From: Chryseobacterium sp. C-71
Lineage (GTDB): Bacteria > Bacteroidota > Bacteroidia > Flavobacteriales > Weeksellaceae
Direction of reading: 5' to 3'
Length of the DNA: 64,000 nt
Assembly: GCF_020911865.1 (NCBI RefSeq)
Contig: NZ_CP087131.1
Location: forward strand, 1,054,001-1,118,000
In this document: positions 37,024 to 45,547 of the stretch, one piece after another
Numbering within the stretch: position 1 is the stretch's first letter
Layout of the letters: every line of letters begins with the position of its first letter
Program-made: the position numbers and the translations under genes
The notes under the pieces: model-generated
Database searches by the model: none
The model's input: the letters and a program-made list of their open reading frames with translations, nothing else
Told to the model about the DNA's origin: nothing

Positions 37024-38007
37024 TTATAATACTTGCCAAATAGAATCTACAAACCATCTTTTGGAGTCGGCAATCTCATTAATGATGTGAAATTTGGAAT
37101 CCCGTGCAAGTTTGGTGATATCTTCGAGAGAAAATTTTTGTGAGATTTCCATATCAATCAATTCATTTTCTTCAAACCGGAAAACTTGGTTTCCAATGTG
37201 TACATTTTGCTCGGCAAGACTTACAAGATAACTTTTGCAAGCGCCTGATATTGGGTCGTAGGTTTGGTAATGTTGGTAATTCAAAACATCGAAATCGGCT
37301 TCCAGTTCGCGGTTCATTCTGATGAGAAGATTCAGGTTAAACGATGAAGTGATTCCTGCTTCATCATTGTAGGCATTGAGAATAGTATGCGGATTTTTTT
37401 TAAGGTCAAAACCAACCAGAAGAATATCGCCACGATTGAGCTTTCTTCTGAGTTCTCTGCAGAAATGATAAGATTCTTCTAAGTCCATATTACCAATATT
37501 TCCTCCTAAAAAAAGAACCACTTTTCTTCTTTGCGAGATGGTCATTGCCTTGTCGAGCATATTAAAATAGTCGCCTTCCAAAGTGATGACTTCCAATCCG
37601 GGCAAATCTCTGCTGAACTTTTCACTCAATTCATCCAAGATATGGCCGGAAATGTCAATCGGCATATAAGTGAAATCGATATTTTTTTGGGTCAGATGTT
37701 CTAGCAGAAAACTGGACTTCATTGCATCGCCAGCTCCCAATTCTATCAAATCGAAAGGTTCATTATCGATCAGGATGCTTTTTGCCAATATCTCAGTTTT
37801 ATTTTTGAAGATATCCAGCTCGCAATTGGTGAGATAATATTCCGGCATATCCATAATCTGCTGAAAAAGTCTGTCACCTGCCTCGTCGTAAAAATATTTT
37901 GAATGTAATTTTTTCGGACTGCTTTTCAAGCCTTCGAGAACGTCTGCCAGAAAAGTTTCCTTGGAGTCATTTTGTGTCTGAAACTCTGTTTCCACCTGTG
38001 AATTCAT
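37024..38007 (-). CDS. egtD: L-histidine N-alpha-methyltransferase EgtD
   Basis: 327 residues, the family length. EgtD trimethylates histidine to hercynine with three SAM, the first step of ergothioneine synthesis. Marks: SKYFYDEAGDRLFQQIMDMP, EYYLTNCELDIFKN, the SAM-binding LIELGAGDAMKSSFLLEHL, YMPIDISGHILDELSEKF, VVLFLGGNIGNMDLEES, and LLVGFDLKKNPHTILNAYND. It lies 17 bases upstream of egtB in the same operon and 20 bases after the oxidoreductase gene. No partner domain of the OvoA type is fused, so ovothiol synthesis is excluded. Confidence 0.94.
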   Translation of the reverse strand: MNSQVETEFQTQNDSKETFLADVLEGLKSSPKKLHSKYFYDEAGDRLFQQIMDMPEYYLTNCELDIFKNKTEILAKSILIDNEPFDLIELGAGDAMKSSFLLEHLTQKNIDFTYMPIDISGHILDELSEKFSRDLPGLEVITLEGDYFNMLDKAMTISQRRKVVLFLGGNIGNMDLEESYHFCRELRRKLNRGDILLVGFDLKKNPHTILNAYNDEAGITSSFNLNLLIRMNRELEADFDVLNYQHYQTYDPISGACKSYLVSLAEQNVHIGNQVFRFEENELIDMEISQKFSLEDITKLARDSKFHIINEIADSKRWFVDSIWQVL

Positions 38008-38027
38008 AAATCTTGTTTTTTGGGTTT

Positions 38028-38993
38028 TTAGAGAACTACAACTATCTTGCCGCCGCCGTAATTGGATTCCATAAAAGTGTGGGCTTCTGCAATTTTTTCC
38101 AGACTGAAAACCTTTTTTATTTTCGGATGAATATTCCCATTTTCGATTTCATCAATAAAATCCTGAAAATATTTTCCTTCCACCCGCATCTGCCCGCTAT
38201 CGTAAACGGTGACAAAAGTTGCAGCCGGAATATAATCCATCGGCGCAAAATCTTTGATTGACCATTGCTCAGAAAGCATTCCGGTCATACAAACGATTCC
38301 ACCCCGAACAACCGATGCTAATGAATCTTTTAAAGTGGATGCTCCCACCAACTCTAGAATCTTATCAATTTTTAAGTTTTGAATCGAAATTTGTTGTGAA
38401 AGATTTCCATCGTCAATCAATACTTCATCGGCTCCATTTTCAATCAATAAATTTGTTTTGGTGATGTCTCTGGTTGTACTAATGACTTTCAGACCTTCAG
38501 ATTTTGCCAGTTCTGCCGCTAAAAGACCAATGGAAGAAGTTCCACCACGGATAAGAATGGTTTCACCTTTTTTAATCATAAGCGCTGAATGTAATGAACC
38601 GTAAACCGTCTGGAACATTTCCGGCAGAGCACCAAGAATTCCCCAAGATAAATCACTTTCAAAAGAACTGATAATTGATTTAGGTAAAACTGCATACTCT
38701 GCATAACTGCCATCAAAGTCACGCCCCATTCCGCCCATAAAAGCAGTCACTTTTTGACCTTTTTGGAATTCATTTGAAGGGTCTTCAACAATTTCGCCTA
38801 CGCACTCAATTCCTAAAATCCTCGGAAACTGAACACTTTCGGAATAGCCTTTTCTCGTCATTATTTCTGAACGGTTCAATCCAAAAGCTTTGATTTTAAT
38901 CAAAATCTGATTTTCTTTCGGAGACGAAATTTCTCTTTCTTCCAGACGCAAATTCTCTGGTTCGCCGGCACGGTATAAAACAGCTGCTTTCAT
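38028..38993 (-). CDS. Zinc-type alcohol dehydrogenase / quinone reductase-like MDR protein
   Basis: 321 residues. The GroES-like N-terminal domain (MKAAVLYRAGEPENLRLEER, GLNRSEIMTRKGYS, FPRILGIECVGEIVE) and Rossmann domain (TILIRGGTSSIGLLAAELAK) belong to the medium-chain reductases. The cysteine zinc ligands of true alcohol dehydrogenases are absent, so it is more likely a quinone-oxidoreductase-like NADPH enzyme. It is the second gene of the six-gene unit ending in egtU (12 bases after the NTF2-like gene, 20 before egtD). A part in thiol or ergothioneine metabolism is possible but unproven. Confidence 0.85.
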   Translation of the reverse strand: MKAAVLYRAGEPENLRLEEREISSPKENQILIKIKAFGLNRSEIMTRKGYSESVQFPRILGIECVGEIVEDPSNEFQKGQKVTAFMGGMGRDFDGSYAEYAVLPKSIISSFESDLSWGILGALPEMFQTVYGSLHSALMIKKGETILIRGGTSSIGLLAAELAKSEGLKVISTTRDITKTNLLIENGADEVLIDDGNLSQQISIQNLKIDKILELVGASTLKDSLASVVRGGIVCMTGMLSEQWSIKDFAPMDYIPAATFVTVYDSGQMRVEGKYFQDFIDEIENGNIHPKIKKVFSLEKIAEAHTFMESNYGGGKIVVVL

Positions 38994-39005
38994 CGTTTTA
39001 AGATA

Positions 39006-39401
39006 TTACAATTTCGAGGTTATTACATTATTATTGAAAATGTACCTGAAAATTTTCCAATCGCCTTCTTCTTTTCGTAATACAAAAAAATCTCTGCTTG
39101 TTCTTTCCAATTTCGATGAGATTTCTTTATCATTCTGTGATGTTTGTGCAATCGCATCTACAAATGCATAGTTTTCATCAATGGCAATTTTCACATTTTC
39201 AAACTGGATCTTAAAATTGCTCTCAATAAGAAATTCTGCTCCTGATTTTCCAATCTGACTTTTCTTTAATGTTTTGTTTCCGTCAGGCATAAAGATGGCT
39301 TCATCGGAATAAAATGACAAAACATCTTCAATATTTCCCAAATTAAGGGCTGATTCGAAATTCAAAATTTTCTCTTTTACTTTGTTCTTGTTATGATTCA
39401 T
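39006..39401 (-). CDS. NTF2-like (SnoaL/DUF4440-type) protein
   Basis: 131 residues. The cone-shaped NTF2 fold is indicated by INLGNIEDVLSFYSDEAIFM-like spacing (ALNLGNIEDVLSFYSDEAIF), VKIAIDENYAFVDAIAQTSQ and REEGDWKIFRYIFNN-like tail (RKEEGDWKIFRYIFNNNVI). Such proteins bind small molecules or act as isomerases; no catalytic residues can be assigned here. It is the first gene of the operon that continues with the MDR protein and egtD-egtB-egtV-egtU; no exact TAnnTTTG element is seen upstream. Confidence 0.78.
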   Translation of the reverse strand: MNHNKNKVKEKILNFESALNLGNIEDVLSFYSDEAIFMPDGNKTLKKSQIGKSGAEFLIESNFKIQFENVKIAIDENYAFVDAIAQTSQNDKEISSKLERTSRDFFVLRKEEGDWKIFRYIFNNNVITSKL

Positions 39402-39836
39402 TATTTCTAGTTTTAAAATTATTTCGTTTACGTTGATTTGTATCGTTAGAATCTTATTACAAAATTGAACTTATCACACAAAAATTGTCAATAAACAAAT
39501 AGAAGAAATAGCCTTGAACTAGTTTAAGATTTTTAATGATTGGCTGTTTGATAGAATCAAATATTAGATTTAAAGAAAAATGCAGCCCACAGATTTCTGG
39601 ACAGAACCACAGTTCATAGAAAGCTTACACATTATGGATTCTCTACTGAAGGAACTCGGAAAATATCATCATAAAATAAGGTTTTGATGTTTCTACTATT
39701 TCGTTTATGATATTATTACATTTTAAATTCAATAATTACATAAAAAATTACTTGTCCGATCACCAAAAAAATAAAACCCTCTATTGAAAGAAGGTTTTAA
39801 ATTTAAATACAAAGGAAATTTTGCGACTTCAATATT
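39402..39836. other. Intergenic region with a 35-codon relic frame
   Basis: A plus-strand frame at 39580-39687 reads MQPTDFWTEPQFIESLHIMD then SLLKELGKYHHKIRF. It looks protein-like but I cannot assign it, and it may be the truncated start of a lost gene. A weak hairpin (AAAACC/GGTTTT) near 39778-39800 may terminate the SDR gene at 39837. Nothing else is seen. Confidence 0.4.
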
Positions 39837-40700
39837 TTACTTCAACAAATCTCCCATTCCAAAAGCCGTTAACGTTTTATCATATTCAGCTTGTACGGCA
39901 TCATTTGCAGCTTTGATGTATTGTCCTGTGAAAGGGTCAACATTGGTTCTTATCGGGCGCTGACCTTTGGGTAAGCTGATTAAATTGACCACAGCGTCTG
40001 CAACATCTTGTGGATTAGGATTTAAAGTTTCGAATGCCTTACCAATAGCAGCACCCATTTTATTAGGATAATCTGCTATAGCTTGATAAGCATCGTTAAC
40101 CGAAGCATCAGAACCAGGGTTGAATTTTTGTGACATCTCTGTCGGAAAAGCACCTGGCTGCAGGATGGCAACGTCAATACCCAATGGTCTTACTTCGTAA
40201 TGCAAACCTTCGCTGATACCTTCCAAACCAAATTTCGAAGCACTGTACATTGTGGCAAAAGGAAATGAAACGGTACCAAATCCGCTGGTGATGTTGATGA
40301 TCAGACCTTCGGATTGTTTACGCATAAATGGCAACACCAATTTCATCAGTCGCCAGGGCGCAATGACATTGATATCAAATATTTCCTGCACATCGGCAGT
40401 TGTAAAACTTTCGGCAACACCGTTTCTGCTAAATCCCGCATTGTTTACCAAAACATCTATTGCTCCTTCTTTTGCGATGATGGTATCTATGGCGTTCTGC
40501 ACACTATTTTCGTCAGTAAGTGCAACATCCAAAACTGTGATGTTTTCTACCTCTGATAGAGCTTTTGCTTTATCTGAATTTTTACCGTTTGTATCTCTCA
40601 TTGTTGCGTAAACCTGGTGTCCCAAGGCTGCAACACTTTTTGCGGTAAGCCATCCAAATCCGCTATTTGTTCCTGTAATTAATACTATTTTTTTGCTCAT
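39837..40700 (-). CDS. SDR-family oxidoreductase
   Basis: 287 residues. Classical short-chain dehydrogenase: cofactor motif LITGTNSGFGWLTAKSVAAL, NNAG in VLVNNAGFSRNGVAES, and the catalytic Ser-Tyr-Lys in NITSGFGTVSFPFATMYSASKFGLEG (YSASK). NADP-type preference is plausible. The substrate is unknown; similar enzymes reduce carbonyls and quinones. A palindromic operator lies 55-70 bases upstream (40755-40770), and an 18-bp core of it is repeated upstream of the adjacent Crp/Fnr-like gene, which probably controls it. Confidence 0.9.
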   Translation of the reverse strand: MSKKIVLITGTNSGFGWLTAKSVAALGHQVYATMRDTNGKNSDKAKALSEVENITVLDVALTDENSVQNAIDTIIAKEGAIDVLVNNAGFSRNGVAESFTTADVQEIFDINVIAPWRLMKLVLPFMRKQSEGLIINITSGFGTVSFPFATMYSASKFGLEGISEGLHYEVRPLGIDVAILQPGAFPTEMSQKFNPGSDASVNDAYQAIADYPNKMGAAIGKAFETLNPNPQDVADAVVNLISLPKGQRPIRTNVDPFTGQYIKAANDAVQAEYDKTLTAFGMGDLLK

Positions 40701-40754
40701 TATATTTTGTTTTAAATTAATGATACAAATTTCCGATCTTTAAAAATGAAAACA

Positions 40755-40773
40755 TTTACCATTTGGTAAAAAG
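40755..40773. promoter_or_regulatory. Operator palindrome upstream of the SDR gene
   Basis: TTTACCATTTGGTAAA (40755-40770) has perfect 7-bp arms around TT. The 18 bases TTACCATTTGGTAAAAAG (40756-40773) recur exactly at 41385-41402. It sits 55-70 bases before the SDR start codon. Confidence 0.7.
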
Positions 40774-40779
40774 AGATTA

Positions 40780-41349
40780 TTAGCGGATGTTTTTTCTAAT
40801 TCTGCTCAACGACTGTTGGGTAACGCCCAAGTACGAAGCGACCAATGAAAGCGGAATACGATTAATCAGCATTGGATATTTTTCGAGGAATGACAAGTAA
40901 CGGGTAGTTCCATCTTCCGAAACCAACGGACTTCTTCTGTCCATAGCTTCGGTTAAACATTTGTGTGTTATTTTAGCAGAAATCTTATCCCAATCCAGAA
41001 TTGTATTTAAAATTTCGTCCCAATCTTTTTTAGAAAACACCAGCATTTTACAATCGGTCACAGCTTGGATGTAATCAGTCGCTGCTGCCTGTGCATCAAA
41101 TTTTTGTTGGTCAGAAACAAAGCTGTTTTCGCTAATAAAATAATAGGTTATTTCTTCGCCCTTATTATTGTAATAGCAAAAACGAAAAACGCCTTCCAAA
41201 ACAAAACCAATGTATTTTGGAATTTTTCCTGCTTCGGAAAAATAATCATCTTTTTTCAGTTCCAATTCCGTTGCCTTGCTTTTGATAAAGTCAATTTGCT
41301 GTTGGTTCAAATTGCCAAAATGCAGTATATATTCAATTAATTTATCCAT
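40780..41349 (-). CDS. Crp/Fnr-family transcriptional regulator
   Basis: 189 residues. The cyclic-nucleotide-binding-like beta-roll is in the first 120 residues (LKKDDYFSEAGKIPKYIGFV, LEGVFRFCYYNNKGEEITYY). The C-terminal part carries TRYLSFLEKYPMLINRIPLS and the helix-turn-helix LVASYLGVTQQSLSRIRKNI. No Cys cluster for an Fe-S centre is present, so it is not FNR proper. The gene lies just upstream of the SDR gene, with the same 18-bp palindromic sequence upstream of both, so autoregulation together with control of the SDR is the simplest model. The signal is unknown. Confidence 0.88.
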   Translation of the reverse strand: MDKLIEYILHFGNLNQQQIDFIKSKATELELKKDDYFSEAGKIPKYIGFVLEGVFRFCYYNNKGEEITYYFISENSFVSDQQKFDAQAAATDYIQAVTDCKMLVFSKKDWDEILNTILDWDKISAKITHKCLTEAMDRRSPLVSEDGTTRYLSFLEKYPMLINRIPLSLVASYLGVTQQSLSRIRKNIR

Positions 41350-41384
41350 TGTTGTAAAGTTAGGAAGCGATTTTAATTAAAGAA

Positions 41385-41402
41385 TTACCATTTGGTAAAA
41401 AG
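41385..41402. promoter_or_regulatory. Operator palindrome upstream of the Crp/Fnr gene
   Basis: TTACCATTTGGTAAAAAG, identical to 40756-40773, located 36-53 bases before the Crp/Fnr start codon. Core arms are TTACCA and TGGTAA. Confidence 0.7.
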
Positions 41403-41467
41403 TGACTCAGGTTGGTTTTATAACAAAATATCGGATGGTTTTTAGTTATTAAAAGTAGATGATATTT

Positions 41468-42385
41468 CTAATTGAAATTTGCCCTAAACTCCAGCGGGCT
41501 TTGACTGGTTTTGGCTTTAAATAAGCGACTGAAAGATTGCGAATATTCAAAACCTAATTCATAAGCTATTTCTGAAATGGATAAATCAGAAGTAGATAAT
41601 TTTTCTTTTGCTTTTTCAATAATCTTGTTTTGAATGTGTTGCTGTGCATTTTGCCCTGTTAAAGAACGTAACATATCACTCAAATAGCTTGGCGAAAGAC
41701 GGAGGCTTTCGGAAAGATACTGGACTGTAGGAATACCTTGGATTGCCAGATTTTTATCTTTAAATAGTTCATCCAAAATTTTCTCCATTTTTTGTAAAAG
41801 GTCGTTATTTACTTGTTTTCGGGTTATAAATTGTCTCTTGTAAAATCGATTGCTGTAATTGAGTAAAGTTTCTATTTGTGAGATCATTACATCTTGACTA
41901 AAATCATCAATTCTGCTTTGCAATTCTTCATCAATATTTTTGAAAATAGAAATAATGGTGTCTTTTTCTTTATCTGAAAGATGCAATGCTTCATCGGCAG
42001 AATAGCCGAAAAAGCCATATTGCTTTATCTTATTTGCCAAAGGATAGGATAATAAAAAATCGGGATGAATTAATAAAGTATAACCAGATTGGTCGCCGTT
42101 GTTGTCGCTATTTGCAGTAACCTGATTGGGCGATACAAAAAACAATCCGCCTTCATCAAAGTCATAATAATGTTGCCCGTATTTTAACTGCCCTATAAGA
42201 TTTGACTTATAAGAGATCTTGTAAAATGCTGAAGTCCGCAGGTCTGCGATGTTGCTGTAATCTATCTTTTTATTGGTATTATCAAAAAAACTAATCAACG
42301 GGTGCAAGGGTTTAGGTAACCCAAGCATCCGATGCAATTCTGTAAGTGAATTGTAATGGTAAGGAATATATTTGTCCTTTTTCAT
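41468..42385 (-). CDS. AraC-family transcriptional regulator
   Basis: 305 residues. The N-terminal sensor half contains LHRMLGLPKPLHPLISFFD and the conserved YGQHYYDFDEGGLFFVSPNQ of this paralog group. The C-terminal double helix-turn-helix domain (about 205-303) shows YLSESLRLSPSYLSDMLRSL and ISEIAYELGFEYSQSFSRLF with the terminal SPLEFRANFN. It is one of three closely related regulators here (also at 43286 and 47920), all beside short-chain dehydrogenases. The inducer is unknown. It follows the 42406 SDR gene after 20 bases in the same direction and is probably co-transcribed with it. Confidence 0.92.
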   Translation of the reverse strand: MKKDKYIPYHYNSLTELHRMLGLPKPLHPLISFFDNTNKKIDYSNIADLRTSAFYKISYKSNLIGQLKYGQHYYDFDEGGLFFVSPNQVTANSDNNGDQSGYTLLIHPDFLLSYPLANKIKQYGFFGYSADEALHLSDKEKDTIISIFKNIDEELQSRIDDFSQDVMISQIETLLNYSNRFYKRQFITRKQVNNDLLQKMEKILDELFKDKNLAIQGIPTVQYLSESLRLSPSYLSDMLRSLTGQNAQQHIQNKIIEKAKEKLSTSDLSISEIAYELGFEYSQSFSRLFKAKTSQSPLEFRANFN

Positions 42386-42405
42386 CTCATAAATTTAGTG
42401 ATTTT

Positions 42406-43164
42406 CTACCACGGAATTTCGCCGGTAACCGTATTCATATCTTCCGAGAAAAATTTACCTGTCGGCCCGTCTTCGCCAATGATGGCATATTTTACAATTC
42501 GTTTGCCGGCATCTACAACAGAACCTTGCCCCAAATTATGGTTAAAATCTGTCTTTGTAGAACCTGGGCTAACAGCATTTATTTTAAAGGGCAAGTCCTT
42601 CAGCTCATACGCTAAAACAACGGTGTACATATTTAGGGCTGATTTTGAAGATTGATATACCGAACCTTTAAAGTTGTAATGAATAAAATTTGGATCGCTG
42701 TGTAAAGTGAGCGAGCCCTGGCTTGAACTTACATTGACAATTCTGGGTGCTGATGAATTTCGCAATAAATCTAAAAAAGCCTGTGTAACTCTTATCACGC
42801 CATACACATTTACCTCATAGACTTTCTTGTAAACATCTACATCTGTCTCTTTTGCAGTGTGCATTATTGGTTTGCCATCTTTAAATTCTATTCCATTAAT
42901 ACCGGCATTGTTGATCAGTACATCCAGTACCTGTGTTTTCTTGCCCAATTCTATGCGGGCATTGTTTACCGACTGCTGACTAGTAACATCTATTTCTAAC
43001 AATTCAACATTTTCGAGCCCTTCATTTTTTAATTTTTCGACGGCTTCTCTACCATTTTTTAAATCTCTGCTACCCAGATAAACATAGTATCCTTTTTGTA
43101 ACAATTGTTTTGCTACCTCCAAACCAATGCCTTTGTTCGCTCCCGTAATTAATGCTTTTTTCAT
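42406..43164 (-). CDS. SDR-family oxidoreductase (carbonyl-reductase-like)
   Basis: 252 residues. Motifs: LITGANKGIGLEVAKQLLQK (cofactor), VLDVLINNAGINGIEF, catalytic Ser in NVSSSQGSLTLHSDPN, and YQSSKSALNMYTVVLAYELK (Tyr-x-x-x-Lys). The final part, INAVSPGSTKTDFNHNLGQG, fits the carbonyl-reductase-like group that acts on quinones and aldehydes. It is co-directional with AraC 41468 downstream. A sequence block in its upstream region (about 43225-43270) recurs upstream of the Crp/Fnr gene at about 41405-41460. Confidence 0.9.
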   Translation of the reverse strand: MKKALITGANKGIGLEVAKQLLQKGYYVYLGSRDLKNGREAVEKLKNEGLENVELLEIDVTSQQSVNNARIELGKKTQVLDVLINNAGINGIEFKDGKPIMHTAKETDVDVYKKVYEVNVYGVIRVTQAFLDLLRNSSAPRIVNVSSSQGSLTLHSDPNFIHYNFKGSVYQSSKSALNMYTVVLAYELKDLPFKINAVSPGSTKTDFNHNLGQGSVVDAGKRIVKYAIIGEDGPTGKFFSEDMNTVTGEIPW

Positions 43165-43285
43165 TTCTTTTATTTTAAATGTTTGAAAAACAAAGGTCAG
43201 TCTATCTAAAATGTGGTTTGTAACCCAACTGAGGTTTTTGATAACAAAATCGTGGAATGTTTTTAATTAGTATTGGTTGATATTT

Positions 43286-44188
43286 CTAATTGAAACCAGC
43301 CCTAAACCCCAACGGAGTTTGATTGGTCTTTTCTTTAAACAATTTGCTGAATGATTGCATATGCTCAAAACCTAATTCATAAGCAATTTCACTTACCGTT
43401 AAATCCGTTGTTGATAATTTTTCCTTTGCTTTTTCAATCAGTTTTTCGTGAATGTGCTGTTGCGTATTCAAGCCTGTCAATGTTTTGAGTAAACTACGCA
43501 GATAGGTTGGCGACACATTTAAGTGATCCGAAATGTATTGAACAGTTGGCAATCCCTTTGAAACCAAATCATCACTGTTGAAATAATCTGAAAGTAATAC
43601 TTCCAACCGGTCGAGGATTTGATGGTTCGTTTTTTTACGGGTAATGAATTGTCGCTGGTAAAACCGTTCCGAATAATTCAATAATGTTTCTAGATGTGAA
43701 ATGATGATGTCTTGGCTAAATTGGTCTATGTTTGTTTGATATTCGTTTTTGATGTTTTCAACAATCCCATTTATCATTGTTTCTTCCTTATCCGATAAAA
43801 ACAAGGCCTCATTGATGGTGTAGCCAAAAAAATCGTATTGTTTTATTTTTTTAGCCAAAGAAGTATTCCATAAAAAATCGGGATGGATAAACAACATCCA
43901 GCCGTCTATATTTTCCGGAATGTTATCACTTTCTCCGCGTAAAATTTGTCCAGGCGATAAAAATGCCATTACGCCCTCATCAAAATCATATTGTTGCTGT
44001 CCGTAAAACAATTTGTCACAACCTCTTTTTAAAGTAATCACGTACAAATCAAATAGTACAGCAAAAATTCCCGTATCCTTTTTTTGTTTAGATAGATCAA
44101 TGAGTTCAATCAATGGATGATGCGGTTTAGGCAAACCCATTAATTTGTGCAACTCAGAAATGGTTTTTATTCGGATTGGCTTTTCCAT
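43286..44188 (-). CDS. AraC-family transcriptional regulator
   Basis: 300 residues, paralog of 41468. N-terminus: TISELHKLMGLPKPHHPLIE and FYGQQQYDFDEGVMAFLSPG. The C-terminal AraC domain contains YISDHLNVSPTYLRSLLKTL and VSEIAYELGFEHMQSFSKLF, ending TPLGFRAGFN. It lies 13 bases after the DoxX-like gene in the same direction, so the two form a unit. It probably controls neighbouring dehydrogenase genes; the ligand is unknown. Confidence 0.92.
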   Translation of the reverse strand: MEKPIRIKTISELHKLMGLPKPHHPLIELIDLSKQKKDTGIFAVLFDLYVITLKRGCDKLFYGQQQYDFDEGVMAFLSPGQILRGESDNIPENIDGWMLFIHPDFLWNTSLAKKIKQYDFFGYTINEALFLSDKEETMINGIVENIKNEYQTNIDQFSQDIIISHLETLLNYSERFYQRQFITRKKTNHQILDRLEVLLSDYFNSDDLVSKGLPTVQYISDHLNVSPTYLRSLLKTLTGLNTQQHIHEKLIEKAKEKLSTTDLTVSEIAYELGFEHMQSFSKLFKEKTNQTPLGFRAGFN

Positions 44189-44201
44189 AAGACAGATTTG
44201 A

Positions 44202-44558
44202 TTAATTTTTTAAAAACGGATATTTCAACCAAATCAACACCAAAGGCATCACTAAAAACGGAATTTCCATCAATACCATTTTAAAATTTCCAATCCTCAT
44301 TGCCAACGCCATAATTATTAATATAGAAATAGCATTGAGCACATTGCCCAAGAAAAATGTTTTGGGGATAAGCAACAATACACCAATTAATAATGTAACC
44401 CCACCGAAAATGGGTATCATTGTTTCTGTAATGCCTAATTCACTCATCATTTTCATTGCTTCGGGATGTTTTTTGTAATTAAATGTGTCCCAACCGTGTT
44501 TGAATGCCAGAAAAACCGACATTAGTAACAACATCAAAGAAATTATACTTTTTACCAT
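44202..44558 (-). CDS. DoxX-like small membrane protein
   Basis: 118 residues with four predicted membrane helices (about 3-20, 45-66, 72-90, 95-113). The sequence FLAFKHGWDTFNYKKHPEAM and MSELGITETMIPIFGGVTLL resembles DoxX/DoxD-like proteins, often linked to thiol or quinone stress. It is transcribed with the AraC gene that follows. Function uncertain. Confidence 0.75.
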   Translation of the reverse strand: MVKSIISLMLLLMSVFLAFKHGWDTFNYKKHPEAMKMMSELGITETMIPIFGGVTLLIGVLLLIPKTFFLGNVLNAISILIIMALAMRIGNFKMVLMEIPFLVMPLVLIWLKYPFLKN

Positions 44559-44620
44559 CGTTTTGTTTTTAAAAACTTACGTTACTAATTTATTGAATTC
44601 TTTTAAATTTCATTGAAATA

Positions 44621-45547
44621 CTAAAACTCAACCTTTGCTAACTTTTGCGATACTTCCCATAATCTTTGAGCAACTTCTAAATCATTTGCTTGTTCAGGGA
44701 TTTTTGCGATAGATGGAAAGCCACGGATTTCACTCATTTTGTTAGGTCCGTAATATAATCCGCCTTGAGCCTCCGGCGACGTGGCTGCAAATAAAGTGGG
44801 TAATGCTCCTTGTGACTGTGGCTGAAATAAAAACGGAAAAAATCTTCGCATAATTCCCGGAGTACTCCATTTTCCGGCACCATTTAGCAATAGATTGGTT
44901 CGGGAAACACCCGGATGAGAAGCAATACTTGTAATGCCCCAACCGTGCTTTTCACTTTGTCGCTGAAGTTCTAAAGCAAACATTAAGTTCGCAATTTTTG
45001 CCTGACTGTATGCTTTCCCCGGAACATACGAAGCTGTTGACTGTAGGTCATCAAAATTAATTTGGCCATCACGATTGGCTATGCTTGAAACCGTAACCAC
45101 ACGAGCATCTTGTGCTTTATGAAGCAATGGAAGCAATTGGGCTGTCAATGCAAAATGACCAATATGATTGGTTCCGAATTGTAACTCAAAACCATCGGCA
45201 GTTTCCAGCCTATTTGGTGGTGTCATTACGCCAGCATTGTTTATCAATAAGTCAATGGCTTCGCCTCTTTCAATCATTCTCGAAGCAAAGGATTTGATGG
45301 AAGATAAGTTGGCAAGGTCTATTTTTTCAAAACTCACTTTTCCCTTCGGATTAATTTGTTGGATTTTAGCAATTGTATCAGCTCCTTTTTGAGCGTTTCG
45401 TCCCATTACAATCACCCTCCAACCTGCAGAAGATAATGCCAAAGCATCTTCGTAACCAATACCTTCCGTACTACCTGTGATTACAGCTAAACCGTCTTTT
45501 CTTTGAGGAATATTTGCAGCTGTCCAATTTTTAATATTGTTTTCCAT
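44621..45547 (-). CDS. SDR-family oxidoreductase (retinol/protochlorophyllide-reductase-like)
   Basis: 308 residues. Motifs: LAVITGSTEGIGYEDALALS, LLINNAGVMTPPNRLETADG, FGTNHIGHFALTAQLLPLL, catalytic TVSSIANRDG and YSQAKIANLMFALELQRQSE. The long C-terminal part (LFQPQSQGALPTLFAATSPE, YYGPNKMSEIRGFP) is typical of the protochlorophyllide-reductase-like subgroup. The natural substrate is unknown. It is separated from the DoxX gene by about 60 bases in the same direction. Confidence 0.9.
   Translation of the reverse strand: MENNIKNWTAANIPQRKDGLAVITGSTEGIGYEDALALSSAGWRVIVMGRNAQKGADTIAKIQQINPKGKVSFEKIDLANLSSIKSFASRMIERGEAIDLLINNAGVMTPPNRLETADGFELQFGTNHIGHFALTAQLLPLLHKAQDARVVTVSSIANRDGQINFDDLQSTASYVPGKAYSQAKIANLMFALELQRQSEKHGWGITSIASHPGVSRTNLLLNGAGKWSTPGIMRRFFPFLFQPQSQGALPTLFAATSPEAQGGLYYGPNKMSEIRGFPSIAKIPEQANDLEVAQRLWEVSQKLAKVEF

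Noticed and set aside
37024..38007. Ovothiol synthase (OvoA) as identity of the egtB/egtD pair
   Set aside because: OvoA fuses the sulfoxide synthase and methyltransferase in one chain; here they are separate proteins with EgtB and EgtD motifs.
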